Below are positions 7,392 to 15,605 of a DNA stretch of 21,282 nt, piece by piece. Position numbers and translations under genes: made by a program. The notes under the pieces are model-generated. The model was given only the letters and a program-made list of their open reading frames with translations. It was not told the DNA's origin and did no database searches. Source of the stretch: JAHJRJ01 sp037443685 (GTDB lineage Bacteria; Bacteroidota; Ignavibacteria; UBA10030; BY39); NCBI GenBank assembly GCA_037443685.1, contig JBBINX010000035.1, forward strand, positions 1 to 21,282, read 5' to 3'. The first letter of the stretch is position 1. Every line of letters begins with the position of its first letter.

Positions 7392-8237
7392 ATGAAAGAA
7401 AAAGTTGATAAAATAAATAAAAAAATCGACTTGCATTTACATACACACCATTCGGACGGAGCACTTTCCACAGAGGAATTGTTAATGCGCTCAAGGAAGA
7501 ATGGTTTGAATTGTATAAGTATAGTCGACCACGATAATGTATCGGCTGTAGATGAAGCAATCCCGATAAGTAAACAATTAGATATCGAGATAATTTCGGG
7601 TGTCGAACTAAGCACTACCATAAATGATTATGAAATCCACATACTAGGTTATTTCATAGACCACAAGAATGAAAATTTGCTTGAATACCTAAAAATATTT
7701 CGTGCCGAAAGAATTAAACGCGCTAAGCGAATCGTCGAAAAACTAAACAAATTGAAAATCCCGCTGAAGATTGAATCGGTGTTAGAACAAGCTAATTCAG
7801 GAAGTGTCGGCAGACCCCACATCGCAAACGCTTTAGTCGGAGAAGGTTACGTTGATACTTATTTACACGCGTTCGATATGTACATTAAAAACGGTGGACC
7901 TGCTTATGAAAAAAAATTTTCACTCACTCCAATACAAGCTATTGAACTTATTAATAAATCTGGCGGTTTGTCATTTGTAGCACATCCCGGAAATCTGATG
8001 AATGAAAGTTTAATATATTATCTAATCAACATAGGAATAGACGGTATCGAAATTGTACATCCAAACCACACTCCACAAACAATAGAAAATTTGAAAAAAA
8101 TCGCTGGCGAATATTTTCTGCTCGAAAGCGGTGGTTCAGATTATCACGGCGGCTTAAAAAACGACGAACACGTTTTAGGGAAATACACAATCCCAAATAA
8201 ACACGTAATTGCTATGAAACAAAGATTATATAAATAA
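7392..8237 (+). CDS. PHP-domain phosphoesterase (YciV/TrpH-like; possible 5'-3' RNase AM)
   Basis: Metal-dependent phosphoesterase of the PHP superfamily. The 281-residue protein shows the ordered metal-ligand motifs: DLHLHTHHSDG (13-23), DHDN (46-49), GVELS (70-74, with the bridging glutamate), FVAHPG in the middle, and GSDYHGG near the end. Size and motif set fit the YciV/TrpH group, whose members hydrolyse nucleoside 3',5'-bisphosphates or trim RNA 5' ends (RNase AM). Which activity applies here is inference. The ATG has a strong site (AGGGGAGG) four bases upstream. It lies between the CRP-type gene and ribH, all on the plus strand with short gaps. Confidence 0.88.
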   Translation: MKEKVDKINKKIDLHLHTHHSDGALSTEELLMRSRKNGLNCISIVDHDNVSAVDEAIPISKQLDIEIISGVELSTTINDYEIHILGYFIDHKNENLLEYLKIFRAERIKRAKRIVEKLNKLKIPLKIESVLEQANSGSVGRPHIANALVGEGYVDTYLHAFDMYIKNGGPAYEKKFSLTPIQAIELINKSGGLSFVAHPGNLMNESLIYYLINIGIDGIEIVHPNHTPQTIENLKKIAGEYFLLESGGSDYHGGLKNDEHVLGKYTIPNKHVIAMKQRLYK

Positions 8238-8266
8238 ATACTCGGAAAATAAACAAGGGTAACTTT

Positions 8267-8746
8267 ATGACAAAAACTTTAAACGGTAAACTTTCTGCAA
8301 AAAATTTAAAATTTGGAATTGTTGTCAGTCGCTTCAACGATTTTATTACTAAACGATTATTAGAAGGAACTATAGATTGTTTAGAAAGGCATGACGCTGA
8401 TACTAATAATTTGACAATAGTTTACTGTCCAGGCGCCTTCGAAATACCACAGGTTGCTCAAAAACTGGTTAATTCAGGTAATTTCGATGCTGTAATCTGC
8501 ATCGGTTGTGTAATCAGAGGTGAAACACCACATTTCGATTATATTGCTGCCGAAGTAACCAAGGGCATTGCGCACATCGGTTTAAATTCAGAAATTCCAT
8601 TGACTTTAGGCGTTCTCACAGCAGATTCCTTAGACCAAGCAATTGAAAGAGCCGGTTCTAAAAGCGGTAACAAAGGATGGGACGCGGCATTGGGTGCAAT
8701 CGAAATGGCAAATTTATTTAAGTCCCTTTCTCAAAAGAAAAAATAA
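8267..8746 (+). CDS. ribH: 6,7-dimethyl-8-ribityllumazine synthase
   Basis: Penultimate step of riboflavin synthesis: condenses 5-amino-6-ribitylamino-uracil with dihydroxybutanone phosphate to lumazine. The 159-residue product carries the family landmarks VVSRFNDF (substrate aromatic residue), PGAFEIP and GCVIRGETPHFDYIA, with the catalytic histidine in TPHFDY. The C-terminal segment KGWDAALGAIEMANL is also typical. Length is normal for the subunit that assembles into 60-mers. AAGGGTAAC precedes the ATG. No other riboflavin genes are nearby, so this is a lone ribH between a PHP gene and a beta-propeller gene. Confidence 0.97.
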   Translation: MTKTLNGKLSAKNLKFGIVVSRFNDFITKRLLEGTIDCLERHDADTNNLTIVYCPGAFEIPQVAQKLVNSGNFDAVICIGCVIRGETPHFDYIAAEVTKGIAHIGLNSEIPLTLGVLTADSLDQAIERAGSKSGNKGWDAALGAIEMANLFKSLSQKKK

Positions 8747-8774
8747 TCACTTCAAAACCAAACTCATAACCGAA

Positions 8775-10997
8775 GTGCGAATTTTCATCATAATTGTTTT
8801 ATCATTCATACTTTCTTTACCATCTATTGCTGGTATTGGCGATTGGAAAACTTTTACATCGAAAAAAGATGTCCGTTCTATCTCGTCCGATAAAAATATT
8901 CTCTGGGTAGCTACAAAAGGCGGTATGTTTTCGTATAACCAAAACGATAGCACTTTTCAAGAGTACACTACGTCAGATGGTTTAAAAACAATAGAATTGA
9001 ATTCAATCATATTAGATTCAGCCGGGACTGTATGGATAGGAGCGTCAAATGGAATCATACAAAACTTCCAACCCAATAAATTGAGATGGGTCAGTTTTAC
9101 AGATATTTTCTCTTCCGAATCTCCTCAAAAATCTATCAACAATTTTTCCGTTTACGGTGATACTTTGTTTATAGCTTCGGATATCGGGGTTAGTGTTTTT
9201 TCAATCAGTAAAAATGAGTTCCGCGATACGTTTATAAAATTTGGCGTGGTACAAATCAGTGGCCAAGTAAAAAATGTGTTAATAAATAACGATACAATCT
9301 GGATTGCAACAAGCAGAGGCATTGCATCGGCAAAACGTTGGCATCCGAATTTAAATGCCCCACAATCGTGGAATGTATTCCTTACTTCAAATGGTTTGCC
9401 TTCCAATGATGTGTCATCGTTTACATTGTTCAATAAATTTTTATATGCTGCAACCTACGGCGGCTTGGCTATGTTTAATGGATCCAACTGGCAAGTTATA
9501 GATGGAACATCGGGCAAAAATATTGTCAGTCTAAAATCAACCGAAAATTATCTATATTTTATCACAACTAATGAACTTTACCGATTATCGAAAGAAAATA
9601 TTTTAGAATTAATTCCTAATTCTTATCAAACAAATTTTTCATCTCTTCATCTGAAAAATGATGAAATCTATATCGGAACAACGTCAAAGGGTATAATAAA
9701 ATTAGTGAATAACAATTGGGCATTGATATTTCCCGTAGGCCCATTCGTAAATAACTTTATGGGGCTCGCAATTGATGAAGTTGGCGACTTATGGGCGGGT
9801 ACTGGCACTCTTCCTGGTTTCGGATTTGTTCGGTTCGACGGGAAAAAATGGTTTCACTATAATGTAGATAATTATCCCCAATTATTGTTTTCAACCTATT
9901 ATCAGGTTAATATTGGAAGAAATAATTCTAAATGGGTAAGCAATTGGGGAAGAGGCGTAGCTCTGCTAAATAATCAAAATGAGATCGTGAATGTTTTTAA
10001 TAAATGGAACGGTTTACCAATCACTGCAGGAGTAGCTGATACAGACTATGTTGTAGTTGCTGGAGTAGTTACCGACAAAATTGGAAATGCTTGGATAAAT
10101 GTTCGTACGGGCAGAGGAGATACACTCTTAGCAATATATAAAACCGATTCTACATTTTCTTATGTAAAATCACCATATTCATTTATATCTACTGGTATCA
10201 CAATTGATGATAACCAGACCAAATGGATGTCGACGGGTAGTAACGGTAGCGGACTATATTTTTATAACGAAAACCGGCGAATCAATGGTATGCTGCCTAA
10301 TTCAAATTGGGGAAGGATTACAAAGGCTAACGGTTTGTCGAGTGATAACATCTCTGTTGTCGCAATAGATAACAACAATGAGATATGGGCTGGAACTCTG
10401 GATGCAGGAATAAGTATAATTTTTGACGCACTCAATCCATTAAACAGGATAGCACAATATAATCCTTTAAGAGACCAAAAAATTAACGACATACTTGTCG
10501 ACCCGCTGGATCAAAAATGGGTAGCAACCTCTAAAGGAGTTTATCTTCTTAGCCCAGATGGTGTTGCAATAATTGCTGAATACACCGTGAAAAACACAAA
10601 TGGCAAGCTACTTGATGATAACGTTCTCTCGATAACTATGAACAAAAAAACCGGAGTGATATATTTTGGTACCGACAAAGGTTTATCGACTTTACAAACA
10701 AGTTCAATTTCACCTCAAGCAGTATTCGAGAAAATTTTGATTTCTCCGAATCCTTATTTGATTCCTTCAGATCATCCGATTGTAATAGATGGACTTGTAA
10801 GAAATTCGACGCTTAAAATCCTTTCAATCGATGGCGCACTTGTCAAAGAAATTATAACTCCTGGCGGAAGAGTCGGCTTTTGGGACGGTAAAGATAAAAA
10901 CGAAAACTATGTATCGAGCGGTATTTATATATTAGTAGCTTACTCTGAGGGAGGAAATCAGATAGGTTACGGAAAAATTGCAATAATCAAAAAGTAA
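8775..10997 (+). CDS. PorZ-like beta-propeller (two-component-regulator-propeller) protein with C-terminal sorting domain
   Basis: Exported protein made mainly of propeller repeats. I start it at GTG 8775: this gives MRIFIIIVLSFILSLPSIAG, a good signal peptide cut near residue 19-20. The frame continues upstream into ribH but lacks a sensible start there. The repeats recur as LWVATKGGMFSYN, VWIGASNGI, IWIATSRGI, EIWAGTLDAGI and KWVATSKGVY, the Reg_prop pattern of six- to eight-bladed propellers. The mature protein begins IGDWKTF, resembling PorZ, the type IX secretion surface component. The last 85 or so residues (from ISPNPYLIP through LKILSIDGALV to SSGIYILVAY) form a T9SS/FlgD-like C-terminal domain. 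A PorZ role in sortase-complex function is inference. It begins 28 bases after ribH. Confidence 0.75.
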   Translation: MRIFIIIVLSFILSLPSIAGIGDWKTFTSKKDVRSISSDKNILWVATKGGMFSYNQNDSTFQEYTTSDGLKTIELNSIILDSAGTVWIGASNGIIQNFQPNKLRWVSFTDIFSSESPQKSINNFSVYGDTLFIASDIGVSVFSISKNEFRDTFIKFGVVQISGQVKNVLINNDTIWIATSRGIASAKRWHPNLNAPQSWNVFLTSNGLPSNDVSSFTLFNKFLYAATYGGLAMFNGSNWQVIDGTSGKNIVSLKSTENYLYFITTNELYRLSKENILELIPNSYQTNFSSLHLKNDEIYIGTTSKGIIKLVNNNWALIFPVGPFVNNFMGLAIDEVGDLWAGTGTLPGFGFVRFDGKKWFHYNVDNYPQLLFSTYYQVNIGRNNSKWVSNWGRGVALLNNQNEIVNVFNKWNGLPITAGVADTDYVVVAGVVTDKIGNAWINVRTGRGDTLLAIYKTDSTFSYVKSPYSFISTGITIDDNQTKWMSTGSNGSGLYFYNENRRINGMLPNSNWGRITKANGLSSDNISVVAIDNNNEIWAGTLDAGISIIFDALNPLNRIAQYNPLRDQKINDILVDPLDQKWVATSKGVYLLSPDGVAIIAEYTVKNTNGKLLDDNVLSITMNKKTGVIYFGTDKGLSTLQTSSISPQAVFEKILISPNPYLIPSDHPIVIDGLVRNSTLKILSIDGALVKEIITPGGRVGFWDGKDKNENYVSSGIYILVAYSEGGNQIGYGKIAIIKK

Positions 10998-11005
10998 TCA
11001 CGAAC

Positions 11006-11662
11006 GTGGACTCGAAAAAAGTTTCCGCATGTATAATTAATTATCAGACTCCCGAATTAACACTTCAAGCAGTATCATCTTTCCGTAGATATTATCCAGA
11101 TATTTTTCTTGTGCTGATTGATAACGGTTCGAAAGATGATTCTGTCCAATTACTAAAAAGTAATATTCATCCATATTCACACATCACGAAATTTATTTTG
11201 AATTCTCACAATATACATCACGGTCCGGCAATGCATCAAGCTATGCAGATCTGTGAAAGCGAATTTATACTTTTTCTTGATTCGGATTGTGTCGTAATAG
11301 AATGCGGATTTATAGAAAAGATGATTGAAGTGATAGAATCAGATGTTAACAATTATGCTGTCGGAAAAATGGTTTTATTGAACAAACGTGGTTTTGACGT
11401 AAAGCAAAACGGCTATAAATATATTCGTCCAATTTGCATGCTGATCAGACGTGAATTGTATTTTAAAATAAAACCTTTTGAACGACACGGTGCACCTTGC
11501 CTAAAAAATATGATTTCGGCTGTAGATCATAATTTCAATTTAATTGGTTTTAAAATCGAAAAATATATATTTCATAAAGGGAGAGGAACCGCATCACTAC
11601 ACGGTTACAATTTAGGACTAAAGGGCAAGATTAATCATATATTCAATAAATTGGGTATATAA
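11006..11662 (+). CDS. family 2 glycosyltransferase
   Basis: Small inverting GT-A sugar transferase. The 218-residue product begins with CIINYQTPELTLQAVSSF and has the nucleotide-sugar aspartate (LVLIDNGSKDDS, 36-46) and the metal-binding DSD (92-94, FLFLDSDCVV in context of the central sheet). Donor and acceptor cannot be told from the sequence; a role in surface polysaccharide is inference. The start is GTG, eight bases after the propeller gene, with no clear ribosome binding site. There is no transmembrane helix, so it would work on the cytoplasmic face. Confidence 0.85.
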   Translation: MDSKKVSACIINYQTPELTLQAVSSFRRYYPDIFLVLIDNGSKDDSVQLLKSNIHPYSHITKFILNSHNIHHGPAMHQAMQICESEFILFLDSDCVVIECGFIEKMIEVIESDVNNYAVGKMVLLNKRGFDVKQNGYKYIRPICMLIRRELYFKIKPFERHGAPCLKNMISAVDHNFNLIGFKIEKYIFHKGRGTASLHGYNLGLKGKINHIFNKLGI

Positions 11663-11681
11663 GTAGAAAACTTACTCTTTC

Positions 11682-11712
11682 TTGCTTAATTTTACATTTT
11701 TTTGTAAATTTA
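11682..11712 (+). promoter_or_regulatory. candidate promoter of ffh
   Basis: TTG (11682-11684), 20 bases, then TAAATTTA (11705-11712) fits the Bacteroidetes-type form except for the last base. It also lies within an imperfect AT-rich inverted repeat, so a terminator-like role for the upstream gene cannot be excluded. Confidence 0.35.
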
Positions 11713-11751
11713 TGCGTTCAAAATTCGACACCTTAATATCAACCCAAATAA

Positions 11752-13080
11752 ATGTTTGATACACTTACCGAAAAATTAGAATCAGTATTTAAAAAACTAC
11801 GTGGATTCGGAAAAATTACAGAAAGTAATATAGCTGACTCCCTGCGAGAAGTCCGACGCGCATTATTAGACGCTGATGTAAATTACAAGGTTGTCAAACA
11901 GTTCGTCGAGGATGTCCAAAAACGCGCAGTTGGCAAAGAAGTAATCGAAAGCTTAAACCCTGGACAACTGATTATCAAAATTATCCACGATGAATTAATT
12001 AAGTTATTAGGTGACTCGAAGCAAGATATAAAATTTTCGAATCTACCTCCTACTGTAATAATAGTTGCAGGATTACAGGGTTCAGGAAAAACTACTTTTT
12101 GTGCAAAATTAGCTAACCACTTAAAAAGTAAAGGTAAGTATCCGATGTTAACCGCTGCCGACATATACCGTCCTGCAGCTGTAGATCAATTAGTCATACT
12201 CGGAAAACAAATTGACGTGCTTGTTCACTTCGAACACAAAAAAAATGCTGTTGAACTGGCAGTAGATTCTATTGAGCATGCTCGTAAAGCAGCCCGTGAT
12301 GTCGTAATAATTGATACGGCAGGTAGACTTCATATCGACGAAGAAATGATGAGCGAAGTGGAGAATATTAAAAGTCGGGTTAATCCGAACGAAATTCTTT
12401 TCGTAGTCGATGCGATGACGGGACAGGATGCCGTAAATACAGCGAAAGCATTTCACGAGAGGTTAAATTACGACGGTGTAGTACTTACAAAACTTGATGG
12501 AGACACACGCGGCGGAGCAGCACTTTCTATCAGAGCAGTTGTTACTAAACCGATTAAGTTTGTCAGCATCGGAGAAAAATTAGATGCACTAGAACCTTTT
12601 TATCCTGACCGGATGGCTACGCGTATCCTCGGTATGGGTGACATAGTAACCTTTGTCGAGAAGGCACAACAGCAATTCGATGAACAAAAAGTAGAGAAAC
12701 TTGAAGAGAAATTACGAAAATCACAATTTACTTTGGAAGATTTTTTTGACCAACTCCAGGAAGTAAAAAAGATGGGACCTCTTTCTCAAGTTCTGAGTAT
12801 GATACCCGGCTTAAACAAACTACCTGTTAATACGGAAGTTAATGATAAATCGCTTGTTCGGGTCGAAGCAATCATCCAATCGATGACCATTAAAGAACGA
12901 ACAAACCCAAATATCATTAACGGAAACAGAAGAAAAAGGATTGCAATTGGCAGTGGTACATCGGTTCAAGAAGTAAACAAAGTTTTAAAGCAATTTTTCG
13001 AGATGCAGAAAATGATGAAAGTGTTCTCTAAAGGCAAGATTCCTAAACATTTACGAGGATTAAAACTTCCAGCTGGATAA
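11752..13080 (+). CDS. ffh: signal recognition particle protein Ffh (SRP54)
   Basis: GTPase that binds 4.5S RNA and signal sequences on nascent membrane proteins and delivers ribosomes to FtsY at the membrane. The 442-residue protein has an N-terminal helical N domain (1-90), then the G domain with GLQGSGKT (107-114), DTAGRLHIDEE (188-198) and TKLDGDTRGGAALS (246-259). The methionine-containing M domain follows, with MIPGLNKLP and the RNA-binding motif RRKRIAIGSGTSVQEV. The tail ends GLKLPAG. All key residues are present. It heads the ffh-rpsP-khpA-rimM-trmD-rplS cluster, a widely conserved arrangement linking export targeting and ribosome assembly. Confidence 0.98.
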   Translation: MFDTLTEKLESVFKKLRGFGKITESNIADSLREVRRALLDADVNYKVVKQFVEDVQKRAVGKEVIESLNPGQLIIKIIHDELIKLLGDSKQDIKFSNLPPTVIIVAGLQGSGKTTFCAKLANHLKSKGKYPMLTAADIYRPAAVDQLVILGKQIDVLVHFEHKKNAVELAVDSIEHARKAARDVVIIDTAGRLHIDEEMMSEVENIKSRVNPNEILFVVDAMTGQDAVNTAKAFHERLNYDGVVLTKLDGDTRGGAALSIRAVVTKPIKFVSIGEKLDALEPFYPDRMATRILGMGDIVTFVEKAQQQFDEQKVEKLEEKLRKSQFTLEDFFDQLQEVKKMGPLSQVLSMIPGLNKLPVNTEVNDKSLVRVEAIIQSMTIKERTNPNIINGNRRKRIAIGSGTSVQEVNKVLKQFFEMQKMMKVFSKGKIPKHLRGLKLPAG

Positions 13081-13174
13081 TACGATATGTTAGGTAACTT
13101 TTCCGGTAGAGAAAAAATAATTTAAAAAATTATGCATTATTCAGTTTTTTTTAATATATTATATCTAAATAAAT

Positions 13175-13180
13175 AAGGAG
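13175..13180 (+). promoter_or_regulatory. ribosome binding site deciding the TTG start of rpsP
   Basis: AAGGAG lies seven bases before TTG 13188. The start gives VKIRLRRMGKKKQPIYKIV, the normal N-terminus of S16. Confidence 0.85.
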
Positions 13181-13187
13181 TTAAAAG

Positions 13188-13622
13188 TTGGTAAAAATAC
13201 GATTACGCCGGATGGGAAAGAAAAAGCAGCCAATTTATAAAATTGTGGCAGCAAATTCTACCTCTCCACGCGATGGAAAATTTATCGAAGCAATCGGGTT
13301 ATATAACCCGCTTACAAATCCATATACAGTAGATGTTAAGGAAAATATTCTATTTAAGTGGTTAAAGCGTGGTGCAAAACCGACAGAAACAGTTCGTAGT
13401 TTATTAAAAAACAAAGGTTTGTTGTTAAAGTGGAACCTTATCCGTAAAAATTCGGATGAAGCAACAATTGCATCAGAAATGGAAAAGTGGAAAATGTTGA
13501 GTGTAGAAAAGATGCGTCGCAAAACTGAAAAGAAAATTCGACGTAAACTTGCACGCAAAAAGAAAGCCACTGCTGAAGAACCGAAACAAGAAATAGCTTC
13601 TACTATAGAAGTCGCGAGCTAA
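13188..13622 (+). CDS. rpsP: 30S ribosomal protein S16
   Basis: Early-binding protein of the small ribosomal subunit. Residues 1-88 form the S16 domain (KIRLRRMGKKKQPIYKIV, then SPRDGKFIEAIGLYNP and GAKPTETVRSLL). About 55 further residues form a lysine- and arginine-rich, partly helical tail ending in an acidic and polar stretch. Tails of this kind are common in Bacteroidetes-group S16 proteins. The start is TTG with a strong ribosome binding site. It lies 107 bases after ffh. That gap is AT-rich with no clear hairpin and may hold a promoter of its own (TATATTATAT around 13155-13165). Confidence 0.97.
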   Translation: MVKIRLRRMGKKKQPIYKIVAANSTSPRDGKFIEAIGLYNPLTNPYTVDVKENILFKWLKRGAKPTETVRSLLKNKGLLLKWNLIRKNSDEATIASEMEKWKMLSVEKMRRKTEKKIRRKLARKKKATAEEPKQEIASTIEVAS

Positions 13623-13695
13623 AAATATTTTTGTACTAACAATGGTTATTACAAAATATCCGGAACGATGTTGAACAGAGAAAAAGGAGCAACTT

Positions 13696-13926
13696 ATGAA
13701 GGATTTCATCGAATTCATCGCTAAACATCTCGTAGATAAACCCGAGGAAGTTTCTATCACCGAAGAAATGAGGGATAACAAAGTTGTTTTCAAGCTTAAA
13801 GTAAGTGAAAGCGATATTGGGAAAGTGATCGGGAAAAAAGGAAAAACTGCTCAAGCACTGCGTACCTTGCTAAGTGCAGTTGGTGCAAAAGAAGGAAAAC
13901 GCGCCATATTAGAAATCGTTGACTAA
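13696..13926 (+). CDS. khpA: KH-domain RNA-binding protein KhpA
   Basis: Small single-KH RNA-binding protein (KhpA/YlqC). The 76-residue product has the core GxxG loop in IGKVIGKKGKTAQALRTLL and a short C-terminal strand (RAILEIVD). In other bacteria this protein binds many RNAs and often partners with KhpB; no partner is visible here. The ATG follows AAGGAG by six bases. Its place between rpsP and rimM is the standard one. Confidence 0.93.
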   Translation: MKDFIEFIAKHLVDKPEEVSITEEMRDNKVVFKLKVSESDIGKVIGKKGKTAQALRTLLSAVGAKEGKRAILEIVD

Positions 13927-13978
13927 TAATTAACGATTTCACGAACAGCAACTTAAACAAAAATCATTTATGTAATCG

Positions 13979-13998
13979 GTCGAAGGTGAGCTTTCGAC
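13979..13998 (+). other. RNA hairpin in the khpA-rimM spacer
   Basis: GTCGAAGGTGAGCTTTCGAC forms an eight-pair stem (one G-T pair) with a TGAG tetraloop. No T-run follows, so it is not a classic terminator; it could affect message stability or rimM translation. A TATATTTG word (14005-14012) lies just downstream, but no TTG is found at the right distance for a promoter. Confidence 0.4.
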
Positions 13999-14028
13999 TG
14001 TAACTATATTTGTTATGATTATAATTGT

Positions 14029-14550
14029 ATGACGATTAAAAAAAATTTGTATGCATTAGGAACGGTAGGCAGAACTTACGGTATCCGAGGGCAATTTAAA
14101 TTTAAACCCTTTATTGAATATAAACGTAGACTCTTAACACTAAAAAATATTTTTATCGGGCCGAATGAAAAAAATGCGAAGCAATACGAAGTATTCGATG
14201 TTCGCATAACTCGTGACGGTATAATCATAAAATTACGTGAGATTAACGACAGAGAGACTGCTAAAACACTAAACACTCAATATCTGTTCGTAACAGAAGA
14301 AGATGTTGTAAAGCCCCCCGAGGGTCATTATTATATACACGATATCATCGGTTGCACAGTAACTTTTGGTCGTAAAAAATTAGGTAAAGTAATAGATGTA
14401 CACAGAAAACGTGAAGGTTTTGCACAAGACATTTGGGTCATTGATGGAAAACCAGAAATCTGGATACCGGTTATACCTCACTACATAAAAAAGGTAGATG
14501 TCAAGAAAAAGAAAATTGCAGTACAAGACGTCGAAGGTTTCTTAGAGTAA
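14029..14550 (+). CDS. rimM: ribosome maturation factor RimM
   Basis: Assists 30S head assembly around S19 and 16S rRNA processing. The 173-residue protein has the N-terminal RimM barrel (LGTVGRTYGIRGQFKFKPF), then the linker PPEGHYYIHDIIGCTV. A PRC-barrel follows with GKVIDVHRKREGFAQDIWVI and IWIPVIPHYIKKVD, and the end is VEGFLE. Length is normal. There is no obvious Shine-Dalgarno sequence before the ATG. Its stop overlaps the trmD start (TAATG), so the two are translationally coupled. Confidence 0.96.
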   Translation: MTIKKNLYALGTVGRTYGIRGQFKFKPFIEYKRRLLTLKNIFIGPNEKNAKQYEVFDVRITRDGIIIKLREINDRETAKTLNTQYLFVTEEDVVKPPEGHYYIHDIIGCTVTFGRKKLGKVIDVHRKREGFAQDIWVIDGKPEIWIPVIPHYIKKVDVKKKKIAVQDVEGFLE

Positions 14551-15230
14551 TGAGAATAGATATAGTCAGCGGACTTCCTAAGATACTGACGAGTCCGTTG
14601 AATAACAGCATAATTAACCGCGCAAAAAAAAGTAAAAAAGTTTTCATTCGCATCCACGACTTAAGAAAATACGCTCACGACCGTCATAAAACAATTGATG
14701 ATACACCTTACGGAGGCGGTGCTGGTATGGTACTGAAGCCGGAACCGATTTTCGACTGTATTGAATACTTACAAAAAAAAAGACAATACAATGAGATAAT
14801 TTATCTTACAGCAGATGGAGAAAAATTTAATCAAAAAATAGCAAACGAATTTTCTCTTAAAAAGAATCTTATTCTTTTATGTGGGCACTACAAAGGTATC
14901 GACGATAGAATACGTCAAAAACTAATTACACGAGAGATTTCGATCGGAGATTATGTTTTAACCGGAGGTGAATTAGCAGCTCTTGTGTTTATAGATGCGA
15001 TTGTACGCTTGGTGCCCGGCGTTGTGGGTGACAGTGAATCACTTCTAAACGATTCGTTTCAGGACGGTTTGTTAGATGCACCTTATTATACCAAACCGGT
15101 TGAATACAAAGGATTAAAGGTTCCCGAAGTTTTATTGTCGGGCAACCATAAAAAAATAGAAAAATGGCGACAGGAACAGAGGTTTAAAAAAACTCTCGAA
15201 CGACGTCCAGATTTATTAACAAAAGATTGA
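14550..15230 (+). CDS. trmD: tRNA (guanine-N1-)-methyltransferase TrmD
   Basis: Adds the N1 methyl group to G37 of tRNAs with a G at position 36, which prevents frameshifting. The 226-residue product has the SPOUT trefoil-knot core LLCGHYKGIDDRI followed by ISIGDYVLTGGELAALVFID, which bind S-adenosylmethionine. Upstream it has DDTPYGGGAGMVLKPEP. The C-terminal domain includes VPEVLLSGNHKKIEKWR. The adjacent tRNA-Leu(UAG) would be among its likely substrates (anticodon ends in G). The ATG overlaps the rimM stop. The gene ends in TGA. Confidence 0.98.
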   Translation: MRIDIVSGLPKILTSPLNNSIINRAKKSKKVFIRIHDLRKYAHDRHKTIDDTPYGGGAGMVLKPEPIFDCIEYLQKKRQYNEIIYLTADGEKFNQKIANEFSLKKNLILLCGHYKGIDDRIRQKLITREISIGDYVLTGGELAALVFIDAIVRLVPGVVGDSESLLNDSFQDGLLDAPYYTKPVEYKGLKVPEVLLSGNHKKIEKWRQEQRFKKTLERRPDLLTKD

Positions 15231-15263
15231 AATTCATTATTAAATAAAGATCGGATGTAACAA

Positions 15264-15605
15264 ATGGAAAAATTAAATTTAGTAGAAGCAACTCAACTGA
15301 AAACGAATATCATCCCTTTTAAACCGGGTGACACGGTTAACGTTCACGTCAAAGTAGTTGAGGGTGAAAAAGAAAGAATACAACAATTTCAAGGTGTAGT
15401 GATCGGAAGACGTGGAGGTGGGATGAGTGCGACCTTCACAGTTCGAAAAGTTAGTGATGGTGTCGGTGTAGAAAGAATTTTCCCTTTACATTCACCCCGA
15501 ATTGCTAAAATTGAAATGGTCAAAGAAGGTAAAGTAAGAAGAGCGAAACTGTACTACTTACGTAAACTCGCTGCAAAACAAATACGTCAAAAAACTTCTG
15601 CTTGA
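15264..15605 (+). CDS. rplS: 50S ribosomal protein L19
   Basis: Large-subunit protein at the 30S-50S interface. The 113-residue sequence contains FKPGDTVNVHVKVVEGEKER, QQFQGVVIGRRGGGMSATFTV and VERIFPLHSPRIAKIEMV, the landmarks of L19, and ends with a basic tail. Length is normal. It follows trmD by 33 bases and closes the conserved cluster. Its TGA stop overlaps the TTG start of the next gene. Confidence 0.98.
   Translation: MEKLNLVEATQLKTNIIPFKPGDTVNVHVKVVEGEKERIQQFQGVVIGRRGGGMSATFTVRKVSDGVGVERIFPLHSPRIAKIEMVKEGKVRRAKLYYLRKLAAKQIRQKTSA

Noticed and set aside
8643..8774. Start of the propeller protein inside ribH
   Set aside because: It would overlap ribH by about 100 bases and place the signal peptide 45 residues inside the protein; GTG 8775 gives a normal exported N-terminus.
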